Shown here piece after piece: positions 6,643-14,390 of a stretch of 22,147 nt of DNA. The stretch covers positions 1-22,147 of the forward strand of contig JAJZYI010000018.1 of NCBI GenBank assembly GCA_021798135.1, in the 5' to 3' direction. Origin of the DNA: Actinomycetes bacterium (lineage in GTDB: Bacteria > Actinomycetota > Acidimicrobiia > Acidimicrobiales > UBA8190). The position numbers were made by a program, and so were the translations under genes. Each line of letters opens with the position of its first letter. Within the stretch, counting starts at the first letter, position 1. The notes below the pieces were generated by a model. It saw nothing but the letters and a program-made list of their open reading frames with translations, ran no database searches and had not been told where the DNA came from.

Positions 6643-8460
6643 GTGCGCATCGCCGTCCTGGTCAAGCAGGTGCCCCCGGTGCAGTCCATGGCGCTCGGGC
6701 CCGACGGCCGCCTGCGCCGCGACGGCACCGAGCTGGAGATGAACGCCTACTGCCGGCGGGCCGTCAGCAAGGGCGTGGAGCTGGCCCGCGCCTCGGGTGG
6801 GACGTGCACCGTGGTGACGATGGGGCCGCCGTCGGCGGAGGACGTGGTGCGCGAGGCGGTGGCCTTCGGTGCGTCGAGCGGCGTGCTCGTCACCGATGCC
6901 CGCCTCGCCGGCTCCGACAGCCTGGCCACCGCACGGGTGCTGGCCCAAGTGCTGCGGCGGTTGGGCCCGTTCGACCTGGTGCTGACTGGCCGCAACGCCA
7001 TCGACGCCGACACCGGCCAGGTCGGGCCGGAGGTGGCGGAGCTGCTGGACCTGCCGTTCGCCGCGGCGGTGCGCGAGCTGGACCTGGTGGAGACGCCGGG
7101 TCCGGGGCGGGCCGGCACCGTCGAGGTCCGCTGCGAGCTCGACGACGGATGGCGGTCGCTGCGGGTGACGCTCCCGGCCGTCCTGAGCACGGCCGAGCGG
7201 CTCGCCGAGCCCTGCAAGATGCCGCCCGACGCCCGGGCGGCGGTTGCCGCCGACCGGCTGCTGCGGCTCGGCGCCGACGACGTCGGGCCCGGTCCCTGGG
7301 GCCAGCAGGCCAGTCCCACCGCGGTCGGCGCGCGGCGCGCGCTCGAGGTCCACCGCGAGCGCCGGCGCCTCCACGGGCCCGTCGAGGACCAGGCTCGTGC
7401 CGTGGTGGCCCTGCTGCGCGAGCGGGGGTTGGTGCGCGGGGGGACGACGGACCGGGGGACGGGCTGGTCGACCCACCGGGTGCGCCGCACCGGCGCGGGG
7501 CGGGTGCCCCCTCCGTCCGGTGCACCCGCCGGTGCGCCCGGCGTCGCGGTCGTGGCCGAGCCGGGGCGGGAGCAGCTCACCCGCGAGCTGCTGGGCGAGG
7601 CCGCGGTCCTGGCCGCGGACCTGCCCGGCACCGTGCTCGTGGCCGGGCCGGACCTCGGTGACGCCTCGCAGCTGGCGTCGTGGGGTGCCGACGCCGTCGT
7701 CGACGTGTCGGGCACCGCCGTCGAGGAGGACGTGGCCAGGGCGCTGGCCGCAGCCTGGTCGGAGATCGCGCCGTGGGCGGTGCTGGTGCCGGGCACCCTG
7801 TGGGGGCGCGAGGTCGCCAGCCGGTTGGCGGCGCGTCTGGGTGCCGGCCTGACCGGCGACGCCGTCGGCCTGCGCGTGGTGGACGGCCGCCTGGTGTGCG
7901 ACAAGCCGGCCTTCTCGGGCCGCGTGGTCGTCGAGGTGACGGCGTCCTCGGCCGTGCAGATGGCCACGGTGCGCCCTGGCGTCCTGCCCCGCCGGCCTCC
8001 CCGTAGCGGCTCGCCGCAGCCCGCGCGCCGGGCGGTCCGTGGCGCGAGCGCCGCCCGCGTCGAGTTGACGGGACAGGGTCGCGACGACGACGTCGCAGCC
8101 CTGACCGCCGCCGACACGGTCGTGAGCCTCGGGCAGGGCGTGGCGCCTCAGGACCACGACCGCATCGCTCCGCTGGTGGAGGCGCTCGGCGCAGAGCTCG
8201 CCGCCACCCGTAAGGTCACCGACCGCGGCTGGCTGCCCCGGGGCCGGCAGGTCGGGACCACCGGCCACAGCATCGCGCCGGACCTCCTGGTGGTCGTGGG
8301 GGCCTCGGGCAGCGTCAACCACATGGTCGGGTCGCGCGGGGCCGGCACGGTCGTGGCCGTCAACAGCGATCCCGACGCCGCCGTCTTCGAGTGGGCGGAC
8401 GTCGGCATGGTGGCGGACTGGCGCGACGCCGTTCCCGCGCTGGTGAAGCTGCTGACCTGA
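6643..8460 (+). CDS. Electron transfer flavoprotein, beta-alpha fusion
   Basis: 605 aa in one uninterrupted frame. Residues 1-255 are ETF beta: VRIAVLVKQVP at the start, the DGTELEMNAYCRRAV region, LTGRNAIDADTGQVGPEVAELL and LAEPCKMPP. A variable linker (about 255-305) leads into ETF alpha: VAVVAEPGREQLTRE, a middle Rossmann-like part, then the C-terminal FAD domain with ATRKVTDRGWLP, RQVGTTGHSIAPDL, VVVGASGSVNHMVG and VAVNSDPDAAVFEWADVGMVADW. ETF takes electrons from acyl-CoA or other flavin dehydrogenases and passes them to ETF:quinone oxidoreductase. The two subunits are normally separate genes etfB and etfA; here the order is beta then alpha in one chain. No dehydrogenase gene is adjacent, so the partner is unknown. 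A hairpin follows the stop directly. Confidence 0.93.
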   Translation: MRIAVLVKQVPPVQSMALGPDGRLRRDGTELEMNAYCRRAVSKGVELARASGGTCTVVTMGPPSAEDVVREAVAFGASSGVLVTDARLAGSDSLATARVLAQVLRRLGPFDLVLTGRNAIDADTGQVGPEVAELLDLPFAAAVRELDLVETPGPGRAGTVEVRCELDDGWRSLRVTLPAVLSTAERLAEPCKMPPDARAAVAADRLLRLGADDVGPGPWGQQASPTAVGARRALEVHRERRRLHGPVEDQARAVVALLRERGLVRGGTTDRGTGWSTHRVRRTGAGRVPPPSGAPAGAPGVAVVAEPGREQLTRELLGEAAVLAADLPGTVLVAGPDLGDASQLASWGADAVVDVSGTAVEEDVARALAAAWSEIAPWAVLVPGTLWGREVASRLAARLGAGLTGDAVGLRVVDGRLVCDKPAFSGRVVVEVTASSAVQMATVRPGVLPRRPPRSGSPQPARRAVRGASAARVELTGQGRDDDVAALTAADTVVSLGQGVAPQDHDRIAPLVEALGAELAATRKVTDRGWLPRGRQVGTTGHSIAPDLLVVVGASGSVNHMVGSRGAGTVVAVNSDPDAAVFEWADVGMVADWRDAVPALVKLLT

Positions 8461-8500
8461 CCGGTGCCCGGGGGGCCCTGCCCGGGCGGGCCCGCACCGG
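8461..8500 (+). terminator. Hairpin after the ETF stop
   Basis: CCGGTGC (8461-8467) and GCACCGG (8494-8500) pair around a G/C-rich interior that itself holds two GGGCCC blocks. It starts at the base after the ETF stop and lies between convergent genes. There is no T-run, as is common for actinobacterial terminators. Confidence 0.5.
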
Positions 8501-8550
8501 CGCCTCGGCTGCCCTCCCCCGTCGCCGCAGCCGCCGGCCGCCGCCGCCGG

Positions 8551-8620
8551 GGGCGCTGTCGGTGTCGCTGTCGCTGGTGGGGGTGCTGTGGGTGTCGCTG
8601 TCGCTGGTGGGGGCGCTGTC
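8551..8620. repeat. 30-bp direct repeat
   Basis: The 20-mer GGTGTCGCTGTCGCTGGTGG occurs at 8561 and 8591, each flanked by GGG[CT]GCTGT[CG] blocks (8551, 8581, 8611), giving period 30. It lies in the gap between the convergent ETF and serB genes. No protein is supported on either strand. Confidence 0.8.
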
Positions 8621-8640
8621 GCTGTTGCTCGTGGTGCAGC

Positions 8641-8675
8641 CGTCGGCCGTCGGCCGTCAGTCGTCAGTCGTCAGT
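8641..8675. repeat. Five 7-bp repeats over the serB stop codon
   Basis: Two CGTCGGC units and three CGTCAGT units in a row. On the minus strand each CGTCAGT supplies a TGA. The first of these is the serB stop (8673-8671); the next two lie 7 and 14 nt further on, so all three frames are closed. Confidence 0.85.
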
Positions 8676-9840
8676 CGCCGTCGGCCGCCTCGATCTCGGC
8701 GCGCGGCACGCCCAGCAGGTAGAGGATGGTGTCGAGGTAGGGCACGTTCACGGCCGTGTCGGCGGCATCCCGCGCGGCCGCCTTGGCGTTGAAGGCGATG
8801 CCCAGTCCGGCCTCGCTGAGCATGTCGACGTCGTTGGCACCGTCCCCGACGGCGACGGTGCGGGCGGGGGGGATGCCCGCCTCGGCGGCGAAGCGGCGCA
8901 GGGCGGCCGCCTTGCCGGCGCGGTCGACGACCGCACCGACCAGCTGGCCCGTGAGGCGGCCGTCGACGACCTCCAGGGTGTTGGCCGCCACCCGGCCGAT
9001 GCCGAGCTCGGCTGCTACCGGCTCGATCACCTGCAGGAAGCCGCCGCTCACGACGGCGGTCTCGTAGCCGAGGCGGTTCAGCGTCCGCACGAGCGTCCGG
9101 GCGCCGGGCGTGAGCACGAGCGAGCGGCGCACGTCGTCCAGCACACCGGCGTCCAGCCCGGCCAGGAGCGCCACCCGCTTGCGGAGGGCCTGCTCGAAGT
9201 CGAGCTCGCCTGCCATCGCCGCTGCGGTGATGGCCGCCACCTCGTGCGCGCAGCCGGCCTGCTCGGCGAGCAGGTCCACCACCTCCCCGCGGATCAGCGT
9301 GGAGTCGACGTCGAGCACGATCAGGTGCCGCGCCCGGCGGTGCAGGCCCGCCGGCTGCACGGCGACGTCGATGCCCAGCCGGGCGGCGGCGGCGGCCAGC
9401 TGCCGGCGGAGCAGGTCGACGTCGGCGCCGGCCACGGCGAGCTCGTAGCTGAGGACGGGCGTGCTGGCGAGCTGCACGATGCGCTCGATGTTGCCGCCGG
9501 CGGCCGCCACCGCGGCGGTGACCTCGGCGAGCGTGCCGGCGGCCAGGGTGCGGCCGAGGACGGTGACGAGCTGGCGGGCGCCGGGGGCGGCCGTCACGGC
9601 GGTCGGTTCCACGTCCACGTCGACGCCGTGCGCGGTGCTGGTCGGCGCCACGGCAGCTCGCACGGCGTCGCTCGCGGCGCCGTCGACCACCACAGCCAGC
9701 AGCAGGCGGCCCAGGATGTGGACCTGCTCGACGTCCAGCACCCTGGCACCGCACCGGTCGAGGGCCTGGAAGAGGTCGGCGGCGATGCCCGGCCGGTCCG
9801 CGCCGGAGACGGTGACCAGGAGAGGGGCGGTCTCGGGCAC
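8671..9840 (-). CDS. serB: Phosphoserine phosphatase SerB
   Basis: 389 aa. GTG 9840 is chosen because TACCCT lies exactly 6 nt upstream; a TTG 7 codons earlier is possible. Two N-terminal ACT-like regions come first (PLLVTVSGADRPGIAADLF and QLVTVLGRTLAAGTLAEVT), then the HAD phosphatase domain: DVDSTLIRGE (nucleophile Asp177, acid/base Asp179), VVSGGFLQV, the lysine in DRAGKAAALRRF, and GDGANDVDML. It catalyses the last step of serine synthesis, phosphoserine to serine plus phosphate. The ACT domains probably bind serine or another amino acid for control (family knowledge). The gene is alone here; no other ser genes are seen. It converges on the ETF gene. Confidence 0.97.
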   Translation of the reverse strand: MPETAPLLVTVSGADRPGIAADLFQALDRCGARVLDVEQVHILGRLLLAVVVDGAASDAVRAAVAPTSTAHGVDVDVEPTAVTAAPGARQLVTVLGRTLAAGTLAEVTAAVAAAGGNIERIVQLASTPVLSYELAVAGADVDLLRRQLAAAAARLGIDVAVQPAGLHRRARHLIVLDVDSTLIRGEVVDLLAEQAGCAHEVAAITAAAMAGELDFEQALRKRVALLAGLDAGVLDDVRRSLVLTPGARTLVRTLNRLGYETAVVSGGFLQVIEPVAAELGIGRVAANTLEVVDGRLTGQLVGAVVDRAGKAAALRRFAAEAGIPPARTVAVGDGANDVDMLSEAGLGIAFNAKAAARDAADTAVNVPYLDTILYLLGVPRAEIEAADGD

Positions 9841-9846
9841 GCGTGG

Positions 9847-9852
9847 AGGGTA
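9847..9852 (-). promoter_or_regulatory. -10 element of serB
   Basis: TACCCT on the minus strand, with a 6-nt gap to GTG 9840, matching the local leaderless pattern. Confidence 0.45.
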
Positions 9853-9886
9853 CTCCTGCAAACCCTGTACTCGCCGTCATGGTGTG

Positions 9887-9905
9887 ACTACTATCGGTGA
9901 GTAGT
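9887..9905. promoter_or_regulatory. Inverted repeat upstream of serB
   Basis: ACTACT, 7-nt spacer, AGTAGT. This is the most AT-rich spot in the serB-hydrolase gap and lies 35-55 nt above the serB -10, where an operator could act. TACTAT within it could also be a -10 for rightward transcription. Role unproven. Confidence 0.35.
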
Positions 9906-9934
9906 GCCTGGCGGACCGGCGGCGTCGGCCGGCC

Positions 9935-10057
9935 ACGTGAGACCGGGGAGGCTGCCGAGGCCGTGGAGGCCGGGGACAGCGGGAAGGCGGCGGAGAGGCA
10001 GGGGAGACCGGAGAGGCCGCGGAGACCGGAGAGGCCGGGCAGGCCGTGGAGGCCGGG
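9935..10057. repeat. Purine-rich imperfect repeats in the serB-hydrolase gap
   Basis: The 380-nt gap between divergent serB and the hydrolase is filled with 9- and 18-bp imperfect repeats. The best pair is GAGACCGGAGAGGCCG at 10004 and 10022; a second pair is GAGGCCGTGGAGGCCGGG-like near 9958 and 10042. The plus strand has many runs of G. Open frames across it are repeat translations (Arg/Pro/Gly or PASP-like), and I do not call a gene. Confidence 0.6.
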
Positions 10058-10220
10058 AGACGCGGGCCGGCCGAGGATGCCCCCTCCGGCGTGTGCCGCC
10101 CGGACACGCCGGCGTGGCGCCCCCGGGTCCGGCCCGCGGTGACGGCCGGCGAACGGCGATCGACGGGTGAGGTCACCGGGACGGCCGGCGTGCCGGCGGG
10201 GATGACGGGAGGGACGATCC

Positions 10221-11324
10221 ATGGACGCACCGGGTACCAGGGTGCTGCGGGCGCGGCACCGGCCGCGCCCGGCCCTCGGCTGGCGAGGAACGGGCAGCCC
10301 CCGCCCAGCGGGCAGCGGCAGGACGGTCGCGCGGGAGCGCCGCCGCCAGGGGGGAGCGTCGGGGCTGCGGCAGATGGAGGTCACCGTCCACGGCTACCGA
10401 CGGGCCTTCGTGACCGGCGGGCGCGGGCCGGTGGTGGTGCTCGTGCACGGGATCGGTGACAGCGCGGCGACGTGGATGGAGGTGCTGGAGCGGCTGAGCC
10501 GAACCCACACGGTGGTGGCGCCGGACCTCCTCGGGCACGGGCGCTCGGACAAGCCCCGTGCCGACTACTCCGTGGGCGCGTACGCGAACGGGCTGCGCGA
10601 CCTCCTCACGATCCTGGGGGTGGAGCGGGCAACGGTCGTCGGCCACTCGCTGGGCGGCGGCGTGGTGGCGCAGTTCGCCTACCAGTTCCCCGACCGCTGC
10701 GAGCGCCTGGTGCTGGTCTCGACGGGGGGCGTGGGCCGTGCCGTCCACCCGGTCCTCAGGCTGGCGGCCGTGCCGGGAGCGGAGGTGGTGCTTCCCGCGC
10801 TCGGCCTGCCCGGGGCGGGCGCCGTGGTGGGTGCGGCAGGCGCGCTGGCGCGGGCCAGCGGGATCCTGCCGTCGGAGGACGTGGAGGGGATCACCCGGGC
10901 GTTGCGGCGCCTCCCGGACACCGGCGCCCGCCGGGCGCTGGTGCGCACCCTGCGCGCCGCGGTCGACTGGCGGGGCCAGTGCATCACCATGCTCGACCGG
11001 GCGTACCTGGCCGAGGGCATGCCCACCCTGGTGGTGTGGGGCCGGCGTGACGGCATCATCCCGTTCGGCCACGCCGTCGCCGTGCACCGGGCGATGCCCG
11101 GCAGCCGGCTGGAGGTGTTCGAGCACGCAGGGCACTTCCCGCACCGCACCGACCCCGACCGGTTCGTCGCGACGCTGCGTGCCTTCATGGCGACGAGCCC
11201 GTCCGCCGAGCACGACCCGTCGGTGTGGCGGGAGCGCCTGCAGGCCGGGCGCCGGCCGCCGGCGGCCCGTGCCACGACCGGCCAGCTCGCCCTGGACCTG
11301 TCACCGGTGCGCGCCCCGGTCTGA
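10221..11324 (+). CDS. Alpha/beta hydrolase
   Basis: 367 aa; the ATG is supported by GGGAGG about 7 nt before it. A basic 50-residue N-terminal tail precedes the fold. Motifs: oxyanion VLVHGIGDS (72-81), PDLLGHGRSDKP, nucleophile elbow GHSLGGG (Ser143), acid in WGRRDGIIP (Asp277), and His305 in EHAGHFPHRTDP, a complete catalytic triad. A helical lid lies between about 175 and 255. Such enzymes cleave esters, lactones or C-C bonds; the substrate is unknown. A Lys/Arg-poor tail after about 330 is low complexity. The convergent neighbour is a lipid desaturase, but the two genes share no promoter, so a link is only circumstantial. Confidence 0.92.
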   Translation: MDAPGTRVLRARHRPRPALGWRGTGSPRPAGSGRTVARERRRQGGASGLRQMEVTVHGYRRAFVTGGRGPVVVLVHGIGDSAATWMEVLERLSRTHTVVAPDLLGHGRSDKPRADYSVGAYANGLRDLLTILGVERATVVGHSLGGGVVAQFAYQFPDRCERLVLVSTGGVGRAVHPVLRLAAVPGAEVVLPALGLPGAGAVVGAAGALARASGILPSEDVEGITRALRRLPDTGARRALVRTLRAAVDWRGQCITMLDRAYLAEGMPTLVVWGRRDGIIPFGHAVAVHRAMPGSRLEVFEHAGHFPHRTDPDRFVATLRAFMATSPSAEHDPSVWRERLQAGRRPPAARATTGQLALDLSPVRAPV

Positions 11325-11398
11325 GGCGAGTCGCCCTCCGACGGGCCTCCGCCGGGAGTCCTGACGCGCCGCTGGGCTGGGCCGGCGACGTCGCCCGG

Positions 11399-11460
11399 GT
11401 CCGGCGTGGTGGTCGCGAGTCCGGCGTGGTGGTCGGGCGAGTCCGGTGTGGTGGCCGGGC
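11399..11460. repeat. Three 20-22-bp tandem repeats
   Basis: Three units beginning GTCCGG[CT]GTGGTGG lie at 11399, 11419 and 11441. They sit in the 165-nt gap between the convergent hydrolase and desaturase genes, next to the perfect palindrome GGCGACGTCGCC at 11384-11395 that could help end transcription. Confidence 0.75.
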
Positions 11461-11489
11461 TTGGCCCCGGCTGGCGCCGGGCGCGGGTG

Positions 11490-12233
11490 TCAGGTGCTGG
11501 TGCTCGCCGCCGGGCGCCGGGCGGCGACGGGCACGCGCAGCTTGGCCTGGCGCGCCGCGACCAGCAGGCGGATGACCCACCAGCCCGGGTCGATCTCGCC
11601 GGGGGCCATGGCCAGCTTGCTGGCCGTCGCCACGGCGTGGTGGTTGTTGTGGAGGCCCTCGCCGGCGACGAGCCAGGCCAGCCACTGGTTGTTGGTGGCG
11701 TTGTTGTCGTGCGGGCGGCGGCCGAAGCGGTGACCGATGGCGTTGATGGCTCCACCGCCGAGCAGGTAGGCGACCAGGTGCACGGCCGCGGCGATCAGCG
11801 CGAGCTGCCAGCCCAGGAGCAGGACGAGCAGCCCGACCCCCAGGCCGAGGCCGACCAGGGCGTGGTCGAACAGCACGCGGTCCCACCGGTCGGGCGGCAG
11901 GTCGCGCGCGTAGCGTGCGCTCGCCGGGTCGCGGGCGGCACGCCGGTAGAGCGCGGCGTTGGCGAACAGCACCTTGGCCGTCCCGAGGACGAGCGGCGAG
12001 TGGGGGTCGCGCTCGGTGTCGGTGAAGGCGTGGTGCATGCGGTGGACGGCGACCCACTGGCGGGGCCGGATCCCGGTCAGCATCCACGTGAGGACCCGGA
12101 AGGCGAAGTTCACCGGCCGGGACACGGTCAGGGACCGGTGCGAGAGCGCGCGGTGGAGGTAGACGGTGGTCACCACGAAGCCCACTTGGGTGACCAGCAG
12201 CCCGACCAGGACCGCTCCGAGGACGGGCAGCAC
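11490..12233 (-). CDS. Acyl-CoA / fatty acid desaturase, membrane-bound diiron
   Basis: 247 aa from GTG 12233, which follows TAGGCT by exactly 6 nt. The three histidine boxes of the desaturase family are present: HRALSH (27-32), HRMHH (64-68) and HNNHH (195-199), with NAIGHRFG near 164-171 as an extra conserved His. Hydrophobic segments at about 1-25, 43-55 and 125-160 fit an integral membrane enzyme. It introduces a double bond, typically delta-9, into acyl chains and needs reduced ferredoxin or a similar donor. It is shorter than animal stearoyl-CoA desaturases but normal for bacterial ones. The Ala/Thr-rich C-terminus (235-247) is not conserved-looking. Confidence 0.95.
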   Translation of the reverse strand: MLPVLGAVLVGLLVTQVGFVVTTVYLHRALSHRSLTVSRPVNFAFRVLTWMLTGIRPRQWVAVHRMHHAFTDTERDPHSPLVLGTAKVLFANAALYRRAARDPASARYARDLPPDRWDRVLFDHALVGLGLGVGLLVLLLGWQLALIAAAVHLVAYLLGGGAINAIGHRFGRRPHDNNATNNQWLAWLVAGEGLHNNHHAVATASKLAMAPGEIDPGWWVIRLLVAARQAKLRVPVAARRPAASTST

Positions 12234-12239
12234 GCCGCA

Positions 12240-12245
12240 AGCCTA
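12240..12245 (-). promoter_or_regulatory. -10 element of the desaturase gene
   Basis: TAGGCT on the minus strand, 6 nt before GTG 12233, with no Shine-Dalgarno between. It lies in the 73-nt gap after the VC0807-like gene, so the desaturase can be transcribed on its own. Confidence 0.5.
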
Positions 12246-12306
12246 TCGGTTGCAGCGGGGTGTCCACCACGCGGCGGTGACGGACCGGCACGGCGCGTGC
12301 CGGAGA

Positions 12307-13038
12307 TCAGCCGAGGGGCACGCTCGGGTAGGTGATGCCGGTGCCCGCCAAAGCGAGCTCGCCCTTGCGCCGAGCCCGGCGGCTGTAGCCGACCGTGGCG
12401 GCGAACAGCGAGGCGAGGATCGTCCCGCCTGCCGCGGGGGCCACGACCAGGAAGACCCGCGTCGCGAGCGTCACGGCCAGGGCGGCCTGCGCCGCGGCGT
12501 CGACGAGCAGGCCGACGCCCCACAGCACGGTGATCACCACGAACGTCCGCGGGCCCGTCGGGATGTCCCAGAGCGCGTCGAACGCCGCGACGCGGCGGGG
12601 GTCGCTGCCCGCCGACAGGGCCCGGCCGACGTAGAACATGAGCGGGCGGCGGGTGGTCAGGGACGCCAGGCAGGCGATGCCGAAGGCGGCGGCGAAGGCG
12701 CCGTCACGTGCCTTGACGGCCACGGGGCCGCCGCCGGCGGCGGCGAACACCAGGCCGAAGGCGAGGCCGGCGAGCACGATGAGGCCGATCGGGTCGAGCG
12801 ACCGGCGCACCACCCACTGGACGACCACCCACAGCGCCGGGACCGCCGCCGCGACGAGCAGGCTCGGCACCGCGGTTCCCAGCGCGGGCCGGACCAGCTG
12901 GTAGACGCCGAACGGCAGCAGGCCGGCCACGACCACGCCGGGCCCCATGGCCCGAAGCGTCGGAGGCCCGGGCTCCCACACCGCCCCGCCCGCCGCCGCG
13001 ACGTGGGGAGCCTCCACATCGGTGACCGGTCGGGGCAT
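12307..13038 (-). CDS. VC0807-like integral membrane protein
   Basis: 243 aa. ATG 13038 follows CACGAT by 6 nt; the frame is open further upstream, but that part carries palindromes. About five or six hydrophobic segments: 33-50, 56-76, 83-101, 113-128, 165-190 and 195-217. The pattern LLPFGVYQLVRPALG, then RRSLDPIGLIVLAGL, then a short loop and TTRRPLMFYVGRAL matches VC0807-type proteins, a family of unknown function with distant likeness to intracellular septation protein A. No catalytic residues can be pointed to. It lies upstream of the desaturase on the same strand. Confidence 0.7.
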   Translation of the reverse strand: MPRPVTDVEAPHVAAAGGAVWEPGPPTLRAMGPGVVVAGLLPFGVYQLVRPALGTAVPSLLVAAAVPALWVVVQWVVRRSLDPIGLIVLAGLAFGLVFAAAGGGPVAVKARDGAFAAAFGIACLASLTTRRPLMFYVGRALSAGSDPRRVAAFDALWDIPTGPRTFVVITVLWGVGLLVDAAAQAALAVTLATRVFLVVAPAAGGTILASLFAATVGYSRRARRKGELALAGTGITYPSVPLG

Positions 13039-13044
13039 GACGGC

Positions 13045-13102
13045 ATCGTGCCGCGTCGGCAGCGTGCCTGGGCACGCCGGCGGCGGCGTGGCCACGCCGC
13101 CG
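13045..13102 (-). promoter_or_regulatory. Promoter of the VC0807-like gene with two palindromes
   Basis: Reading leftward, CACGAT (13050-13045) is the likely -10. GCGTGCC-TG-GGCACGC (13062-13077) covers the expected -35 position, and a 22-bp perfect palindrome (13081-13102, arms CGGCGGCGTGG) lies just above. The first is placed as a repressor site would be. The second could be an operator or a hairpin ending upstream transcription. Confidence 0.45.
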
Positions 13103-13145
13103 GGACGGGTCCCCATGCCCCCCGGGTCCCGGTCGGATGCCGTGC

Positions 13146-13164
13146 GCTGGTCCGTCGGACCAGC
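13146..13164. promoter_or_regulatory. 19-bp inverted repeat, possible operator
   Basis: GCTGGTCC-GTC-GGACCAGC, perfect arms of 8. It uses the same TGGTCC/GGACCA half-sites as the GntR operator at 3912-3934, but in the opposite order. It sits in the 266-nt gap between the diiron gene and the VC0807-like gene. It may be an operator for a GntR or TetR protein, or a terminator stem without a T-run. Confidence 0.4.
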
Positions 13165-13199
13165 ATGGCACGTCCCGGGCGCTCCTGCCGGCCTGGTCG

Positions 13200-13250
13200 G
13201 GCCGGAGGGCGGGAGGCACCGGGCCGGAGGGCGGGGCGCGCCGGGCCGGC
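13200..13250. repeat. 22-bp direct repeat (two and a third copies)
   Basis: Units starting GGCCGGAGGGCGGG lie at 13200 and 13222, with a partial copy at 13244. Found just beyond the stop of the diiron gene. No gene is supported in 13039-13304. Confidence 0.65.
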
Positions 13251-13304
13251 AGGGACTGGGGATGGCCCGAAGAGGCTCCGCAGTCGCCCGTCAGGCGACG
13301 CCCA

Positions 13305-14315
13305 CTACGCGGTGGTACCGGGCGCCTGCGGGGCTCGGGCGGGCTCGACGAGGCCGAGCCCGCGCCACAGGGCGCTCGGGAGCGGGCCGAGCAGGCCGAG
13401 CTCGCCGGCGAGCTGCCGCACCTTGCGGACGGCCTCGGCGGCCTCCGCCCGGTCGCGCGCGGCACGGCGTGCCTGGGCCAGCGCCGCTCGGGGAATACGG
13501 AACCGTCGGGACACCTGCCAGGGCACGCCGAGCATCATCTGGGACATGAGCCAGAGGACGACGGGCACGGCGAGCGACAGGCCGAGGCGCCGGACCGGCC
13601 CGAGGGCGGGGACGGCCCGCTTCAGGTGGTTGCGAGCGAACGACAGGTGCCGGGCCTCCTCGGTCACGTGGATGCGCATGATGCGCTGCAGCAGCGGGGG
13701 CACGTCCTGCCCGCTGCGCAGGGACCGCCGCTGCACGTGGTCGATCGGGTCCTCCCCGGCGAGCACGAAGAAGAAGAAGAGCTCCGGGAAGCGCCGGGCC
13801 GACCGGACCACGGCGCGGGTGCACACGAGCTCGACCGGGCCCAGGCCGGTCGCGTCGATCCCCGACCGGTTGACGAACTCCTGGAACATGAGGGTGTGGT
13901 GCCCCTCCTCGATCACCTCGTGGTAGGCGTAGCGGAACTCCGGATCGCCGTTGCCGAGGCCGAGGGCGTACTCCAGCAGGCCGCGCTGCAGCACGTTCTC
14001 GAACTGCAGCCCGAGCTTCATGCGGGACACCACCAGGTGCAGCCCGAGCCGCGCCTGTGCCGCCGGGGGCAGGCCGGCGAACCAGTCGGTCTCGACCAGG
14101 GTGTCGCCGAGCACGCCGATCCAGCGGGTGTCGGCGGGGTCGATCCGGTGGTCGGGCGCGTCCCAGTCGACGTCGGCGTAGGCGTCGAAGTGCCTGTCGA
14201 CCGACTGGCGGCTGAGCCGGGCGATCAACGAGCGGTAGGCGTCGTCGTCCTCGGCGGACCGGCTGGCCTCCTCGGGCGTGTCGGCGGCGTCGGCGGCCGT
14301 GGGCAGCGGGTGCAT
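13305..14315 (-). CDS. AurF-like diiron oxygenase
   Basis: 336 aa from ATG 14315. AGGGGG lies 9 nt before it; ATGs at 14324 and 14321 are too close to that site. A ferritin-like four-helix diiron core is visible, with ligands in order: Glu in LGLQFENV (about 106), EVIEEGHH (Glu136, His139), a Glu in LAGEDPIDH (about 188), and IHVTEEARHLSF (His216, Glu220, His223). This ligand set and spacing fit the p-aminobenzoate N-oxygenase AurF family, which oxidises aryl amines or other substrates with O2. No biosynthetic cluster surrounds it, so the substrate is unknown and may be a lipid or housekeeping compound. The C-terminus (about 270-320) is a basic helix. Its promoter carries a TetR-style palindrome. 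Confidence 0.88.
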   Translation of the reverse strand: MHPLPTAADAADTPEEASRSAEDDDAYRSLIARLSRQSVDRHFDAYADVDWDAPDHRIDPADTRWIGVLGDTLVETDWFAGLPPAAQARLGLHLVVSRMKLGLQFENVLQRGLLEYALGLGNGDPEFRYAYHEVIEEGHHTLMFQEFVNRSGIDATGLGPVELVCTRAVVRSARRFPELFFFFVLAGEDPIDHVQRRSLRSGQDVPPLLQRIMRIHVTEEARHLSFARNHLKRAVPALGPVRRLGLSLAVPVVLWLMSQMMLGVPWQVSRRFRIPRAALAQARRAARDRAEAAEAVRKVRQLAGELGLLGPLPSALWRGLGLVEPARAPQAPGTTA

Positions 14316-14390
14316 GGGCATCATCCCCCTGGTGGACGGCCGGCCGGCAGCCGGCCCCCGGGCGCGAGACGGGCGCCCCTGGTGCTCGTG

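Noticed and set aside
7400..7550. ETF fusion as a sequencing artefact
   Set aside because: The linker is open and in frame with no stop, and codon bias continues across it. An artefact cannot be excluded without reads, but nothing in the sequence suggests it.
9897..10170. Small plus-strand genes in the serB-hydrolase gap
   Set aside because: The translations are repeat products (ERPGRP, RRGRGD) with no Shine-Dalgarno and no consistent codon bias.
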